Virus record (IMG/VR): IMGVR_UViG_3300044527_000590
Span: 1 to 39,924 of that record
From: a virus
Length of the DNA stretch: 39,924 nt
Reading direction: 5' to 3' (one strand)
A model generated the notes under the pieces. That model did no database searches. It was not told where the DNA came from and saw only the letters and a list, made by a program, of their open reading frames with translations. Within the stretch, counting starts at the first letter, position 1. Every line of letters begins with the position of its first letter. A program made the position numbers and the translations under genes. Positions 12,816 through 20,224 of this stretch are shown piece after piece.

Positions 12816-12998
12816 GACAATGACAGGCCGATTATTTTTGAAGGTAAGCCGGGGCTTTGCTGGCACTGCGGGCACGGAGAAGTGTCGAGTGTCGAGGGGC
12901 AAGTGGCTGGAAAAGGGTGCAATCAGTGGCTGGTGACGCGGCCGGTGTCGGTGAGTAATTGCCGGGCGTTTTTGAATGTAGACGGGCTTTCCTTATAG
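12813..12998 (+). CDS. Small cysteine-rich protein (61 aa)
   Basis: ATG 12813 is chosen; ATG 12804 is also in frame, and both lie in repeat DNA. PGLCWHCGHGE gives a CxxC pair and later cysteines (GC, NC) could complete a zinc site. Residues 25-33 (SSVEGQVAG) derive from a heptamer array at 12881-12908. No family is recognised. Confidence 0.45.
   Translation: MDNDRPIIFEGKPGLCWHCGHGEVSSVEGQVAGKGCNQWLVTRPVSVSNCRAFLNVDGLSL
12881..12908 (+). repeat. Heptamer array (AGTGTCG type)
   Basis: AGTGTCG, AGTGTCG, AGGGGCA, AGTGGCT in frame in the small cysteine-rich gene. Confidence 0.55.
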
Positions 12999-13010
12999 AA
13001 GGGTGTTTTT

Positions 13011-14240
13011 ATGAGTCGGAATCGTAAGTGGTGGCATAAGGCGAATCATGACCGGGTGCTGAGGGATCAGTTTGTCTGGAATCTGCCGGATGAGGCGCTG
13101 GGTCTGCTGACGCGGATCCAGTGTATGACCGGCAGTACGGAGCGCGGGCATGAAACCGGGGTGCTGTGTTCTGAGGCGGGGGATAAGATGTCCGCCGATG
13201 AGCTGGCGTTTTTGCTTTCACGCGGGGATGCGGAGCAGGAAGCGCGGATTATGCACCGGCTTAGTGTTCTGGCTCGGGCAAAGCAGATATGCCCGCGTGC
13301 GTTGGAGCGCGGGCAGATTAAGCTGTTGCATTGGCAGGAGGATCAGGAGATGCCCGCGTCGCAGGATGGTGAGCGTAAGCGTAGCGAGGCGGATGAGAGG
13401 ATGGCTGAGGAGGTGCAGGCCTTCCGTCCCGACCTTGTGCGGTTCTTCGCAAAGTTGGGAAACAGGGCGGTTACGGATGGGGAGTTGCTTTCCTTTATAA
13501 AGGCGGTCACGGGGAAATATTCAAAAACCCAAAATAAGTTTTTGGAATTTTTGTGGTCTGAGGGGGTGCTTGCCCGCGACGCGGATGGACTCAACAGGCT
13601 CGCTTCGCTCGCCCCTCCCGCCCCCGCTGGTGTTGGATTTTCTGGAGGTGGAGCTGCCTCTCCAACCTTGGCTGGAACTGGAGAGGAAAATTTCCCGAAT
13701 GGGAAATTTCCCGTAGAGATAGATCCAGATCCAGAAACAGATATAGATTTGGGAATGAGAATACATTCCCAGCTGGATTCAGCTGGAGATGGAGGGGGGG
13801 CGGGAGGGGCGAGCGAAGCCGGGGATACCGGCTCCCGGGAGCGTCCGGCTTTTTGCCGGACACCCTCAGCGGCCTCCGGCAGTCCGCCGGATGCCTCCGG
13901 TGATAAACCATGCCAGTTTGTTTTGCAGGAGCCCGGCGATGCGTGGAGGTGTTCCGATGTGCTGGCCGCGTCCATCGAGTTTTTGAGCCGGTGTCCGGGA
14001 TGGCAGGAGAAGCGTTACGGCAACAACCCTTCCAGTTCGGTGGTGCTTCGCAGTAAGTGGCGGGAGTTGCGGGAGAATCCACACGTCGGGCCGGAAGAGG
14101 CGGAGCGTATCTGGCGGGCGTGTCTGGACGGAGCGATAACCGACAAGCTTGACCGGCAGGGTTGGAAGAGCTGGGTGGCAATTTTCATGAAGCGGATGCG
14201 GGTGCAGGTTGATGTGTTGAAGCCGATGGGGGTGAAGTGA
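13011..14240 (+). CDS. Replisome organiser-like protein with palindrome-rich linker
   Basis: 409 residues; ATG preceded by GAAGGGTG. The N-terminus (RNRKWWHKANHDRVLRDQFV, LPDEALGLLTRIQCM) with a helical region to about 185 resembles phage replisome-organiser or DnaT-like N-domains, which bind the origin and load the helicase. Residues about 195-305 are a low-complexity linker rich in Gly, Ala, Pro and Ser, encoded by DNA dense in inverted repeats. Residues 305-409 form a helical C-domain (SKWRELRENPHVGPEEAERI, WKSWVAIFMKRM). Lambda-type phages carry their origin inside the initiator gene at the same relative place. Family assignment is moderate. Confidence 0.6.
   Translation: MSRNRKWWHKANHDRVLRDQFVWNLPDEALGLLTRIQCMTGSTERGHETGVLCSEAGDKMSADELAFLLSRGDAEQEARIMHRLSVLARAKQICPRALERGQIKLLHWQEDQEMPASQDGERKRSEADERMAEEVQAFRPDLVRFFAKLGNRAVTDGELLSFIKAVTGKYSKTQNKFLEFLWSEGVLARDADGLNRLASLAPPAPAGVGFSGGGAASPTLAGTGEENFPNGKFPVEIDPDPETDIDLGMRIHSQLDSAGDGGGAGGASEAGDTGSRERPAFCRTPSAASGSPPDASGDKPCQFVLQEPGDAWRCSDVLAASIEFLSRCPGWQEKRYGNNPSSSVVLRSKWRELRENPHVGPEEAERIWRACLDGAITDKLDRQGWKSWVAIFMKRMRVQVDVLKPMGVK
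13602..13861. repeat. Nested inverted repeats inside the replication gene (candidate origin or MITE)
   Basis: A perfect 24-bp inverted repeat has arms at 13602-13625 and 13796-13819. Inside it are AAATTTCCC/GGGAAATTT (13688-13696, 13701-13709) and TGGGAATG/CATTCCCA (13750-13757, 13764-13771), plus CAGCTGGA twice at 13771-13790. Just outside are the palindrome GCTCCCGGGAGC (13831-13842) and GTCCGGC-TTTTT-GCCGGAC (13843-13861). The inner part is AT-richer than its surroundings. This fits a replication origin, or a small inverted-repeat element that landed in a tolerant linker. Confidence 0.65.
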
Positions 14241-14593
14241 TGGTTTGCAAAATTGAGTTGAAGGCGGAGTTGGAGAAGTCGCTGGCGGCCGGTGCGATGA
14301 CGGAGCGGTTTGCGGTGCTGGCGGAGGAGTGTGTGCGGGGTTATTTCAGCCAGAACAGTATGCGCGGATATCCGGCCAGTGCGAAGGATGAGTTTTTGAG
14401 CGAGTTCCGCGTTCAGCTGGTTCGTCACTGGCAGAAGCTGGATCCGGCGCGCAATCCGTTTGCGGCGATTACGCAGCGGGGGCGCTGGGCGGGCATGACG
14501 GTCGTGCGTAAATACAAGGCGCGGCAGCGGCTCATGGAAAAGATGCGTGGTGAAGGCCGGTTTGATGAGGCTCTGGAAGAAACAGCGGTTTGA
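14240..14593 (+). CDS. Sigma-factor-like protein (T4 gp55-type late sigma candidate)
   Basis: 117 residues by TGATG overlap with the previous gene. EFRVQLVRHWQKLDPARNPFAAITQRGRWAGMTVVRKYKARQ follows the pattern of sigma region 2 and of T4 gp55-like phage sigma factors (xFDPxxNPFAYxTQxxxNAFLRxx). No region 4 is present, as in gp55. If real, it would direct host RNA polymerase to phage late promoters, and the repeated TGCGTATATAG element upstream of late genes is a candidate target. The call rests on a short motif, so a plain DNA-binding protein remains possible. Confidence 0.5.
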   Translation: MVCKIELKAELEKSLAAGAMTERFAVLAEECVRGYFSQNSMRGYPASAKDEFLSEFRVQLVRHWQKLDPARNPFAAITQRGRWAGMTVVRKYKARQRLMEKMRGEGRFDEALEETAV

Positions 14594-14626
14594 TTTTTCA
14601 ACGGACAAAACAGAAAGGGTGTTGGA

Positions 14627-14857
14627 ATGAGCAAGGACAACGGGAAGCGGAAGATGTTCCGGCGTGAGCGCCGGGTGAAGCAGGCGAATGATTTGGCGCT
14701 GAATGTGTTTTTGAGGATGCAGATGCAGCCTCTGATGGAGCGGTTGAAGCTGGCGCGGTTTCTAGTGTTTCGAAGCGATCTGCGTTATTTCGCGCGGAAG
14801 CAGGGCAAGAGCGTCCGGCAGGTGCTGGAGAAAATAGAACAGGAAGAGAAAGGGTAG
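14627..14857 (+). CDS. Hypothetical basic helical protein (76 aa)
   Basis: ATG preceded by GAAAGGGTG. Strongly basic (MSKDNGKRKMFRRERRVKQ), with helices around LNVFLRMQMQPLMERLKLAR and VRQVLEKIEQEEKG. No family is recognised. It lies between the sigma-like and GroES-like genes and may be a nucleic-acid-binding accessory. Confidence 0.5.
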   Translation: MSKDNGKRKMFRRERRVKQANDLALNVFLRMQMQPLMERLKLARFLVFRSDLRYFARKQGKSVRQVLEKIEQEEKG

Positions 14858-14860
14858 GTT

Positions 14861-15127
14861 ATGGGTATCAAATTGTATGGCAAGACGGTGATGGTTGAGC
14901 CGGTTCCAAAGGAGCAGGCGATTAAGTTGATTATTCCGGATGCGGCGAAGGAAAGCGCTCCGTGTGACATTATTGTCCGGGCTGTCGGTCCGGAGGTCAA
15001 GGCGGTGAAGGTTGGGGATTGTGTTGTGTGTCGGGCCAGCGAGGGTAAGCCGCTGAAGTTTGACAACGGCGACGGGGTGAAGCTGTATAGCTTTTTCGAG
15101 GAGAAGGACATTCTCGGAAAGTTCTAA
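14861..15127 (+). CDS. GroES-like co-chaperonin
   Basis: 88 residues. KTVMVEPVPKE, KLIIPDAAKESAP, VRAVGPE, VKVGDCVVCRASEGKPLKFD and YSFFEEKDILG follow the Cpn10 fold in order, including the mobile loop that binds GroEL (about 20-30). It is slightly shorter than bacterial GroES (about 95). Phage co-chaperonins such as T4 gp31 replace host GroES to fold the capsid protein. Its place just before the terminase and head genes fits that use. Confidence 0.8.
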   Translation: MGIKLYGKTVMVEPVPKEQAIKLIIPDAAKESAPCDIIVRAVGPEVKAVKVGDCVVCRASEGKPLKFDNGDGVKLYSFFEEKDILGKF

Positions 15128-15140
15128 TTATTACCCCGCT

Positions 15141-15182
15141 ACGCGCATGCGTGCGCGGAATTGTGTGCGCACGCGCGCGCGT
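15141..15182. repeat. Alternating purine-pyrimidine hairpin before terS
   Basis: A 16-base arm (15141-15156) pairs at 14 of 16 positions with 15167-15182 around a 10-base loop. Both arms are almost pure alternating CG/TG, a strong Z-DNA-prone sequence. It lies in the only gap between early and packaging genes, 39 bases before the small terminase start, so it could be a terminator, a packaging (pac) site or a regulatory structure. No T run follows. Confidence 0.55.
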
Positions 15183-15220
15183 CCTTATACCGCAACTGAC
15201 AAACCGGACTACTCAGACCG

Positions 15221-15772
15221 ATGAAAAAGCAGAAAAAACAGACGGAAAAACCTCCGGTTAAAAAGGTTTCCAAGGCTCGGAAAAAGCCGGTGAAGGTTGG
15301 CCGTCCGGATGGGTTTTCGTGGCCGGTTGCTGAGCTGGTTTTAGATGCGATCGCCGGCGGGGAAAGTCTGACGCATGCCTGTGAAAAGGACGGGCTTCCG
15401 ACTCGTAAAACGGTTTCTGGTTGGGTGCGTAAGGGTGCGCTGGGTATTGATCCGGATTTGCGTCAGTTTGCGGAGGGGTTTGTGCTGGCGTGCCGGGTGC
15501 GGGTGGCTCTGCTGGAGGATGATTTTGTAGAGCTGATTCGCAAGATTCGGACAACTCCAGCGCTTGAGTTTCGTGAGATGGAGGCGGTGCGCTTCAAACT
15601 CGAGATGGACGGGCTCAAGTGGTACCTGGGTAAGTTCCGGATTGGTGAGCAGCTGGCCGGGGTGGAAGAAGCTCTTGACCGGTTAAAAATGGCAACCGGA
15701 GAAGACGAAGAGGGTTCTGGTGATGGTCGGTTTATGATGGTGGTTAGACGTGCGGAGGTTGCGGATGCGTGA
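15221..15772 (+). CDS. terS: Terminase small subunit
   Basis: 183 residues. A Lys-rich N-terminus (1-30) precedes a helix-turn-helix (VLDAIAGGESLTHACEKDGLPTRKTVSGWV, about 42-70) typical of small terminases, then a coiled helical oligomerisation region and an acidic tail. It would recognise the packaging site and regulate the large subunit. It overlaps the large terminase start by eight bases, as is usual for this pair. Confidence 0.75.
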   Translation: MKKQKKQTEKPPVKKVSKARKKPVKVGRPDGFSWPVAELVLDAIAGGESLTHACEKDGLPTRKTVSGWVRKGALGIDPDLRQFAEGFVLACRVRVALLEDDFVELIRKIRTTPALEFREMEAVRFKLEMDGLKWYLGKFRIGEQLAGVEEALDRLKMATGEDEEGSGDGRFMMVVRRAEVADA

Positions 15773-17144
15773 AATATCGGCAACCCTGAACTATCAGCGG
15801 CTGGTGGACAGCACGTTTCCGGCTTATTCGGGCTGGTTGAACAAGTCGGTTGCTGAGCGTCGCGCCGGCTGGAATATTTCAGGGGCTGATTACCGGGCGA
15901 CGCGCAAGCGGTATGCGGTGCTCGAGGGTTCGTCCGGATCCTCAAAAACGATTTCGATTTTGCAGTATCTGATTTCGTATCAGTTGCTGCAGCGCAAGGT
16001 GAAGGTGGACTGTTTCCGGCACGATCAGGCGACGTGTAACGATTCGGTGATTGAGGATTTCCGGTTTGTGATGGGGCCGGATCAGTTCGGGCTGTGGGAT
16101 GATAAGTGCTGGAATGAGCAGCGCAAGGAGTACCGGTTTAAAAACGGGGCCATGCTGCGGTTTCGCGGGTGTCAGAAGCCGGGCAAGCTGCACGGTCCGC
16201 GTCGTGATATTGCGTGGCTGAACGAGGTGACGGAAATATCCTACGAAGCGTTCCGGCAGATTAATGCGCGAACCAACGATTTTATTATCATGGACTTCAA
16301 TCCCAGCATTTCGGTGCATTGGGTGTTTGAGCGGGTATTGAAGCAGGGCGGGGATCGGGTGGATTATTTCCACTCGACGTTCCGGGACAATCCTTTCATC
16401 AGTCCGGAGGCGCGGGCAGATATCATGAGCTGGCGGCCAACGCCTGAAAACATACTGGCCGGCACGGCGGATAAGTGGAGCTGGGAAGTTTACGGGCTTG
16501 GGAAGCGGGCGCGGCGCGAAGGGGCCATCTTCGACAACTGGCTGGTGCTGGAGGATGAACAGTGGCCGAAAGAGCTTTACGCGGCGCAGCGGGATGGACA
16601 TTTCGTGGACTTTGGTTTCTCTCAGGATCCTACGGCCGTGGGCCGGGCGTTCCTGCTGAATGATCGGCTATATGTGCGCGAAGTGGTGTATGAGACGGGG
16701 CTGATCACCACGGTGAATCAGAGCAATCCGGATAAGCCGTCGCTGGAGCTGCGGTTGAGGGAAGCAATCGAGTGCGGGCTGTTTCTTCCGGGTCTGCTGA
16801 TGATCGGTGATGCGGCGGCGGCTGAGCAGCTGGCCGACTTGGAAACCAGCGGATTCCGCGTTGAGGCGTGCGAAAAGGGTGCTGGAAGCATCCAGTACGG
16901 GATCAGCCTGCTGAAGCAATTCACGATCTACGTCCACCGGGACAGCAACAATTTTCAGGCTGAGTTTGAGAACTATGCATGGAAGAAGCTGCCGGACGGT
17001 AAGTTTTCCGATGAGCCGGAGGATAAGTTCAACCATCTGATTGACGGGTTGAGGTATTGGGCGCGGCGGAACGTGAAGCCGAGGGCATTGAATGCAGGGC
17101 GGCGGGTGAGCAGTCGGGTGGTTAAAAAATTGAGGAGATACTAA
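15765..17144 (+). CDS. terL: Terminase large subunit (ATPase and nuclease)
   Basis: 459 residues from ATG 15765, seven bases after GGAGG (the upstream GTG 15750 is less likely). Motor domain: Walker A EGSSGSSKT (54-62, Lys61) and Walker B DIAWLNE with catalytic Glu154. Nuclease domain: acidic residues Asp282 (VDFGFSQDP), Asp349 (MIGDAAAAE) and Asp427 (FNHLIDGLRYW), the RNase H-like set. It is of the Terminase_3/PBSX-like class and drives DNA into the procapsid. The stop overlaps the next start by one base (TAATG). Confidence 0.9.
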   Translation: MREISATLNYQRLVDSTFPAYSGWLNKSVAERRAGWNISGADYRATRKRYAVLEGSSGSSKTISILQYLISYQLLQRKVKVDCFRHDQATCNDSVIEDFRFVMGPDQFGLWDDKCWNEQRKEYRFKNGAMLRFRGCQKPGKLHGPRRDIAWLNEVTEISYEAFRQINARTNDFIIMDFNPSISVHWVFERVLKQGGDRVDYFHSTFRDNPFISPEARADIMSWRPTPENILAGTADKWSWEVYGLGKRARREGAIFDNWLVLEDEQWPKELYAAQRDGHFVDFGFSQDPTAVGRAFLLNDRLYVREVVYETGLITTVNQSNPDKPSLELRLREAIECGLFLPGLLMIGDAAAAEQLADLETSGFRVEACEKGAGSIQYGISLLKQFTIYVHRDSNNFQAEFENYAWKKLPDGKFSDEPEDKFNHLIDGLRYWARRNVKPRALNAGRRVSSRVVKKLRRY

Positions 17145-17755
17145 TGCAGAAGTCAGGGGTCAAAAGTCAGAGGTCAGAAAAAGCGGAACCGGCTGTGTTC
17201 ATTCACCTGCAGCCGACTGCGAACGAGTTGCGTCAGGCGTTTATGGAGCAGGTTGAGGCCGGTACGATTAAACATCTGCCTGAATGGTTGCGGACGCTTC
17301 CGGGCTGGATGAGTTATTTGAACCCAAAGCCAAAAGCTCCGCGCGCGATCGCGTTTTGTCCGGTGGTGATTGAGGTGGAGGGGAGATATCCGGCGGTGAT
17401 TTACCTGACGAACTGGCGCGAATGCGGAAAAAGCGTGCAGGTACATTTTGCGGCTCACGCTCAGTACCGTCCAAAGACCGTGTTTTGGGCGGCAAAAATG
17501 GCGCTGCGCATGATTTTGAACAGCAAGGAAGTGGATCTGCTGGAGGTTTGCTGTGAGGGAAACAATCAGGTTGCTGAGAAAATGGCGCGGGCGATGGGGT
17601 TTTCTGAGGTGGCTCGGGTTGGTGGGTGCGTATATAGCCTGAAAACAAACAAAGGGGATATTTATGGGCGGACCAAAAGCACAAAAGCCTCCAGCGCCGG
17701 AGAAAGCGGCTGCTCCTGTCACTCCGGAGAATGCCGAGGTTCAGGCTGCCGGTGA
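17144..17755 (+). CDS. GNAT-fold virion-associated protein
   Basis: 203 residues. PEWLRTLPGW, IAFCPVVIEVEGRYPAVIYL, TVFWAAKMALRMILN, DLLEVCCEGNNQVAEKMARAMGFSEVARV form an acetyltransferase-like fold, as in the small protein that precedes the portal in podoviruses (T7 gp13-like). Residues 4-11 (SGVKSQRS) are translated from a heptamer array. The last 31 residues overlap the next gene in another frame and are unusually Ser/Gly/Cys-rich (SGCSCHSGECRGSGCR), so the true conserved protein ends near residue 172. Whether it binds acetyl-CoA is unknown. Confidence 0.65.
   Translation: MQKSGVKSQRSEKAEPAVFIHLQPTANELRQAFMEQVEAGTIKHLPEWLRTLPGWMSYLNPKPKAPRAIAFCPVVIEVEGRYPAVIYLTNWRECGKSVQVHFAAHAQYRPKTVFWAAKMALRMILNSKEVDLLEVCCEGNNQVAEKMARAMGFSEVARVGGCVYSLKTNKGDIYGRTKSTKASSAGESGCSCHSGECRGSGCR
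17150..17177 (+). repeat. Heptamer array (AAGTCAG type) at a gene start
   Basis: AAGTCAG, GGGTCAA, AAGTCAG, AGGTCAG, directly after the ATG of the GNAT-like gene and in frame. Confidence 0.6.
17627..17637 (+). promoter_or_regulatory. Late promoter-like element TGCGTATATAG, copy 1
   Basis: Identical to the elements at 21196-21206 and 37660-37670. It lies 27 bases before the portal-leader gene (17664), inside the end of the GNAT-like gene. It resembles a stand-alone -10 box, like the TATAAATA late promoters of gp55-type systems. Confidence 0.45.
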
Positions 17756-17867
17756 GGCAGAACGGCGCAGACTTCAGCAGCAAAAAGGGCGGCAAACGAC
17801 CTATCAGGTCAATCCGGCCGCTGGCGGGCAGTTTGCAAACATGCTGAAAAAACGGACGGGCGACTAA
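17664..17867 (+). CDS. Small pre-portal structural protein (67 aa)
   Basis: MGGPKAQKPPAPEKAAAP is the Pro/Ala-rich start typical of the small protein before podovirus portals. The rest (EAERRRLQQQKGRQTTYQVN, GGQFANMLKKRTGD) is polar and disordered-looking. A GGGGA site precedes the ATG. It overlaps the preceding gene by 92 bases. Role unknown, probably head or connector assembly. Confidence 0.6.
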   Translation: MGGPKAQKPPAPEKAAAPVTPENAEVQAAGEAERRRLQQQKGRQTTYQVNPAAGGQFANMLKKRTGD

Positions 17868-17873
17868 AAAAAA

Positions 17874-17901
17874 GGCTTTAGACCTTAGGCTTTAGGCCGG
17901 T
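17874..17901 (+). repeat. Heptamer array (GGCTTTA type)
   Basis: GGCTTTA, GACCTTA, GGCTTTA, GGCCGGT. It fills the gap between the pre-portal gene and the portal start and provides no good ribosome site. Confidence 0.6.
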
Positions 17902-17905
17902 CTGA

Positions 17906-19570
17906 ATGAAAAATATGGCAAAAACGATTGCAGAGAAGATTCTCCGGACGCGCGATACGCTGAAAGGCCAGCGGGCAACGTATAAAAACGTGTGTGATGA
18001 AGCGTGCCGGCTGTTTAATCCTGAGCTTGAGGATCTGCTGGAAGCCCCGGCTGGTTCTGAGATTCTTCAGCCGATTATTTCAACGGGCATTCTGGCGCAG
18101 GAGCGGATGGTTTCAGGTCTGTTTTCCAACACCATGAGCATGGGCCGCGGGAACATCATCGATCAGGACCAGAAGAAGATGAAACAGTCCGAGATGGCGC
18201 GGTTTTATACGGCGCTCAGCAAGGCAACGCACCGGAGGATTCAGCAAAGCCCGTTTCCCGAAGCATACAACGAGATGCTGTCCGGCTTTGGTGTGCGTGG
18301 TGAAGGGGTGTTTTATGTCGATTTCAACGAGAAAACTTCTCAGCACGAGTTTCTGGTGTATCCCAGCACGAAGGTTTTTCCGGTTCGCAATGCGCGCGCG
18401 GAGCTGATTGAGGTTTACCGCGAATATGAACTGACGGCCGTTGAGGCGGTTGATGAGTTTGGGCTGGAGGAAGTTCCGTCGGTGATCCAGACGGCTTACA
18501 AAAACGAAAAGCACGAAGAGAAATTCAAATTTGTGCATGTTTTGCGTCGGCGCAAAGAGCGCAACGGCAAGCGGATGGACAGCAAAAACATGCCGTATGA
18601 AAGCATCCACGTTGAAGAGTCTACCCGGACAAAGGTGAAAGAGTCCGGAACAAAGCGGATGCGGTATCTGGTACCGCGTTTTTATGTGCGCGACGGGGAG
18701 CCGTTCGGGCGATCTCCGGCCATGAAGGCTCTGCCTGTGGCTCGGACGCTGATGAAGGTTGTCTCGGATCACATGGACGGGGTTGAGCTGGGGATTGCTC
18801 CGCCAATTTTCCTGCCGGATCGGGACGCGGTAGAGTCTGCGGTACTGGAAGCGTTCGGGGTGAACTACTGCGACACCAGCAAGGGGCAGATTTTCACGTA
18901 CACCGGCAACGGCAATCTGCAACTGAGTGCGGATTTCATCACCTGGCTTACGGATGAGTTGAATAAACTGCACTACGTGGATCTGTTCACGATGCTGGAG
19001 CAGATTAAAAACAGCGCCAAGACGGCGTTTGAGATTTCCCAGCTGATCGCGGAACGGATTCAGGCGATCAGTCCGGTAATCAACCGGCTTGGGAATGGGT
19101 TCTTTTCGCCGCTGTACGAGCTGGTTGCTGAAGACATTCTTGAATATGACCTGCTCGGTGAAGAGGTTCCGGCGGCACTGGCCGGCAGTGAGTTCTCGGT
19201 GCAGTACACCAGTCGGCTCGATGTGCAGCTGGCTGATCTGGAGATTTCCAGTCTGGCTCAAGCGGTTATGCAGGCGGCGGAGCTGATCGCGGCCATCAAA
19301 CAGAATCCCTGGCTGGATGCGGTTGTTAAGACATACGAAACAATCAAAAAGATTTTCGCGGCCAAAAACGTGGATGTGGAGCTGTTGTTTACTGAGCAGC
19401 AGTTCAAAGAAAACATCAAAAAATATATGGACGCGCAGGCGGCAACCAAGCAGCAAGAGCAGCTCGGCGGCATGGTGCGTCCGATTGATGCGCAGCGGGC
19501 ATCGGAAGAGGGAAGTCCGCTTGAAGCCGGGGTGGCGGCAATGGAAAGCGCCCAAGGGGTGGCGATCTAA
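17906..19570 (+). CDS. Portal protein (podovirus head-tail connector)
   Basis: 554 residues from ATG 17906 (ATG 17915 also possible). It matches the head-to-tail connecting protein family: an N-terminal helical region (RDTLKGQRATYKNVCDEACRL), PFGRSPAMKALP in the middle (about 267-278), and NSAKTAFEISQLIAERIQAI with LGNGFFSPL (about 365-400) near the clip and stem. A Gln/Lys-rich C-terminal barrel region follows. The length is normal for T7-like portals (about 530-560). It would form the dodecameric DNA entry gate. Confidence 0.85.
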   Translation: MKNMAKTIAEKILRTRDTLKGQRATYKNVCDEACRLFNPELEDLLEAPAGSEILQPIISTGILAQERMVSGLFSNTMSMGRGNIIDQDQKKMKQSEMARFYTALSKATHRRIQQSPFPEAYNEMLSGFGVRGEGVFYVDFNEKTSQHEFLVYPSTKVFPVRNARAELIEVYREYELTAVEAVDEFGLEEVPSVIQTAYKNEKHEEKFKFVHVLRRRKERNGKRMDSKNMPYESIHVEESTRTKVKESGTKRMRYLVPRFYVRDGEPFGRSPAMKALPVARTLMKVVSDHMDGVELGIAPPIFLPDRDAVESAVLEAFGVNYCDTSKGQIFTYTGNGNLQLSADFITWLTDELNKLHYVDLFTMLEQIKNSAKTAFEISQLIAERIQAISPVINRLGNGFFSPLYELVAEDILEYDLLGEEVPAALAGSEFSVQYTSRLDVQLADLEISSLAQAVMQAAELIAAIKQNPWLDAVVKTYETIKKIFAAKNVDVELLFTEQQFKENIKKYMDAQAATKQQEQLGGMVRPIDAQRASEEGSPLEAGVAAMESAQGVAI

Positions 19571-19833
19571 TGGTTAAACCAAGCAAAACGCGGCGGGCAG
19601 TGGCCGATGGGGAGCAGCGCAAGCGGGCGGCTCGGTTCAGAAAGGTATTCGGAACGGCGGATGGAAAGCAGGTGCTTGAGGATCTGATTGCCAAGTCCGG
19701 GATGAACGGGCCGCTTTTTGCGACGGATCAGCGGGTGCAGGATGCAAATGTGGCCCGGAATGATTTCATGGTGTGGGTTATCGAACAAATCAACTGGAAG
19801 CCTGTAGAGGGCAAGGAGGATGCAAGTGAGTAA
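19570..19833 (+). CDS. Bbp19-like phage protein
   Basis: 87 residues; TAATG overlap with the portal gene. ARFRKVFGTADGKQVLEDLIAKSG and FATDQRVQDANVARNDFMVW match the Bbp19-like domain first named in Bordetella phage BPP-1, found between portal and scaffold genes of many podoviruses. Function unknown. Confidence 0.7.
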   Translation: MVKPSKTRRAVADGEQRKRAARFRKVFGTADGKQVLEDLIAKSGMNGPLFATDQRVQDANVARNDFMVWVIEQINWKPVEGKEDASE

Positions 19834-20221
19834 AGTTACAAGTGCGCTGCTGCTGGGCGGCAAAGTGAACGTGAAAAAGGTTACGCTCAAAGAGCTGGCT
19901 GATTTCATTGCGGCTGAAAAGCTGGATGTGGTGATTGGCAAAGACAAGGCTGAAGCGTTAAACGCCATTTGCGACGCGCTGGAAGCTCGCGGTGACGTGG
20001 CCCCTGAAGCGGATGAAGGTCCTGAAGTTCCTGATACGGATGAGCCTGTTGGTGAACTTGGTGAACCGGCCGTTAGCGGATCGAACTATCTCAAGCGTCG
20101 TGCCGGCAAGATTAAGGCCGGACGCAACGAACTCGGTCAGATTCCATCTGACTTGAAAGAGCAGGCCAGCAAAAGCTCTTACATTGCCCGTCGTTTCAAA
20201 AAAATGAATCCGAAAGGCTAA
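19820..20221 (+). CDS. Hypothetical head-region protein (133 aa)
   Basis: ATG 19820 follows AAGGAGG and overlaps the Bbp19-like gene by 14 bases. About 1-55 are a small alpha/beta domain (VTLKELADFIAAEKLDVVIG), 58-85 an acidic Asp/Glu/Pro linker, and 90-133 a basic tail ending FKKMNPKG. The acidic-linker-basic-tail design fits an assembly cofactor. No family is recognised. Confidence 0.5.
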   Translation: MQVSKVTSALLLGGKVNVKKVTLKELADFIAAEKLDVVIGKDKAEALNAICDALEARGDVAPEADEGPEVPDTDEPVGELGEPAVSGSNYLKRRAGKIKAGRNELGQIPSDLKEQASKSSYIARRFKKMNPKG

Positions 20222-20224
20222 GGC

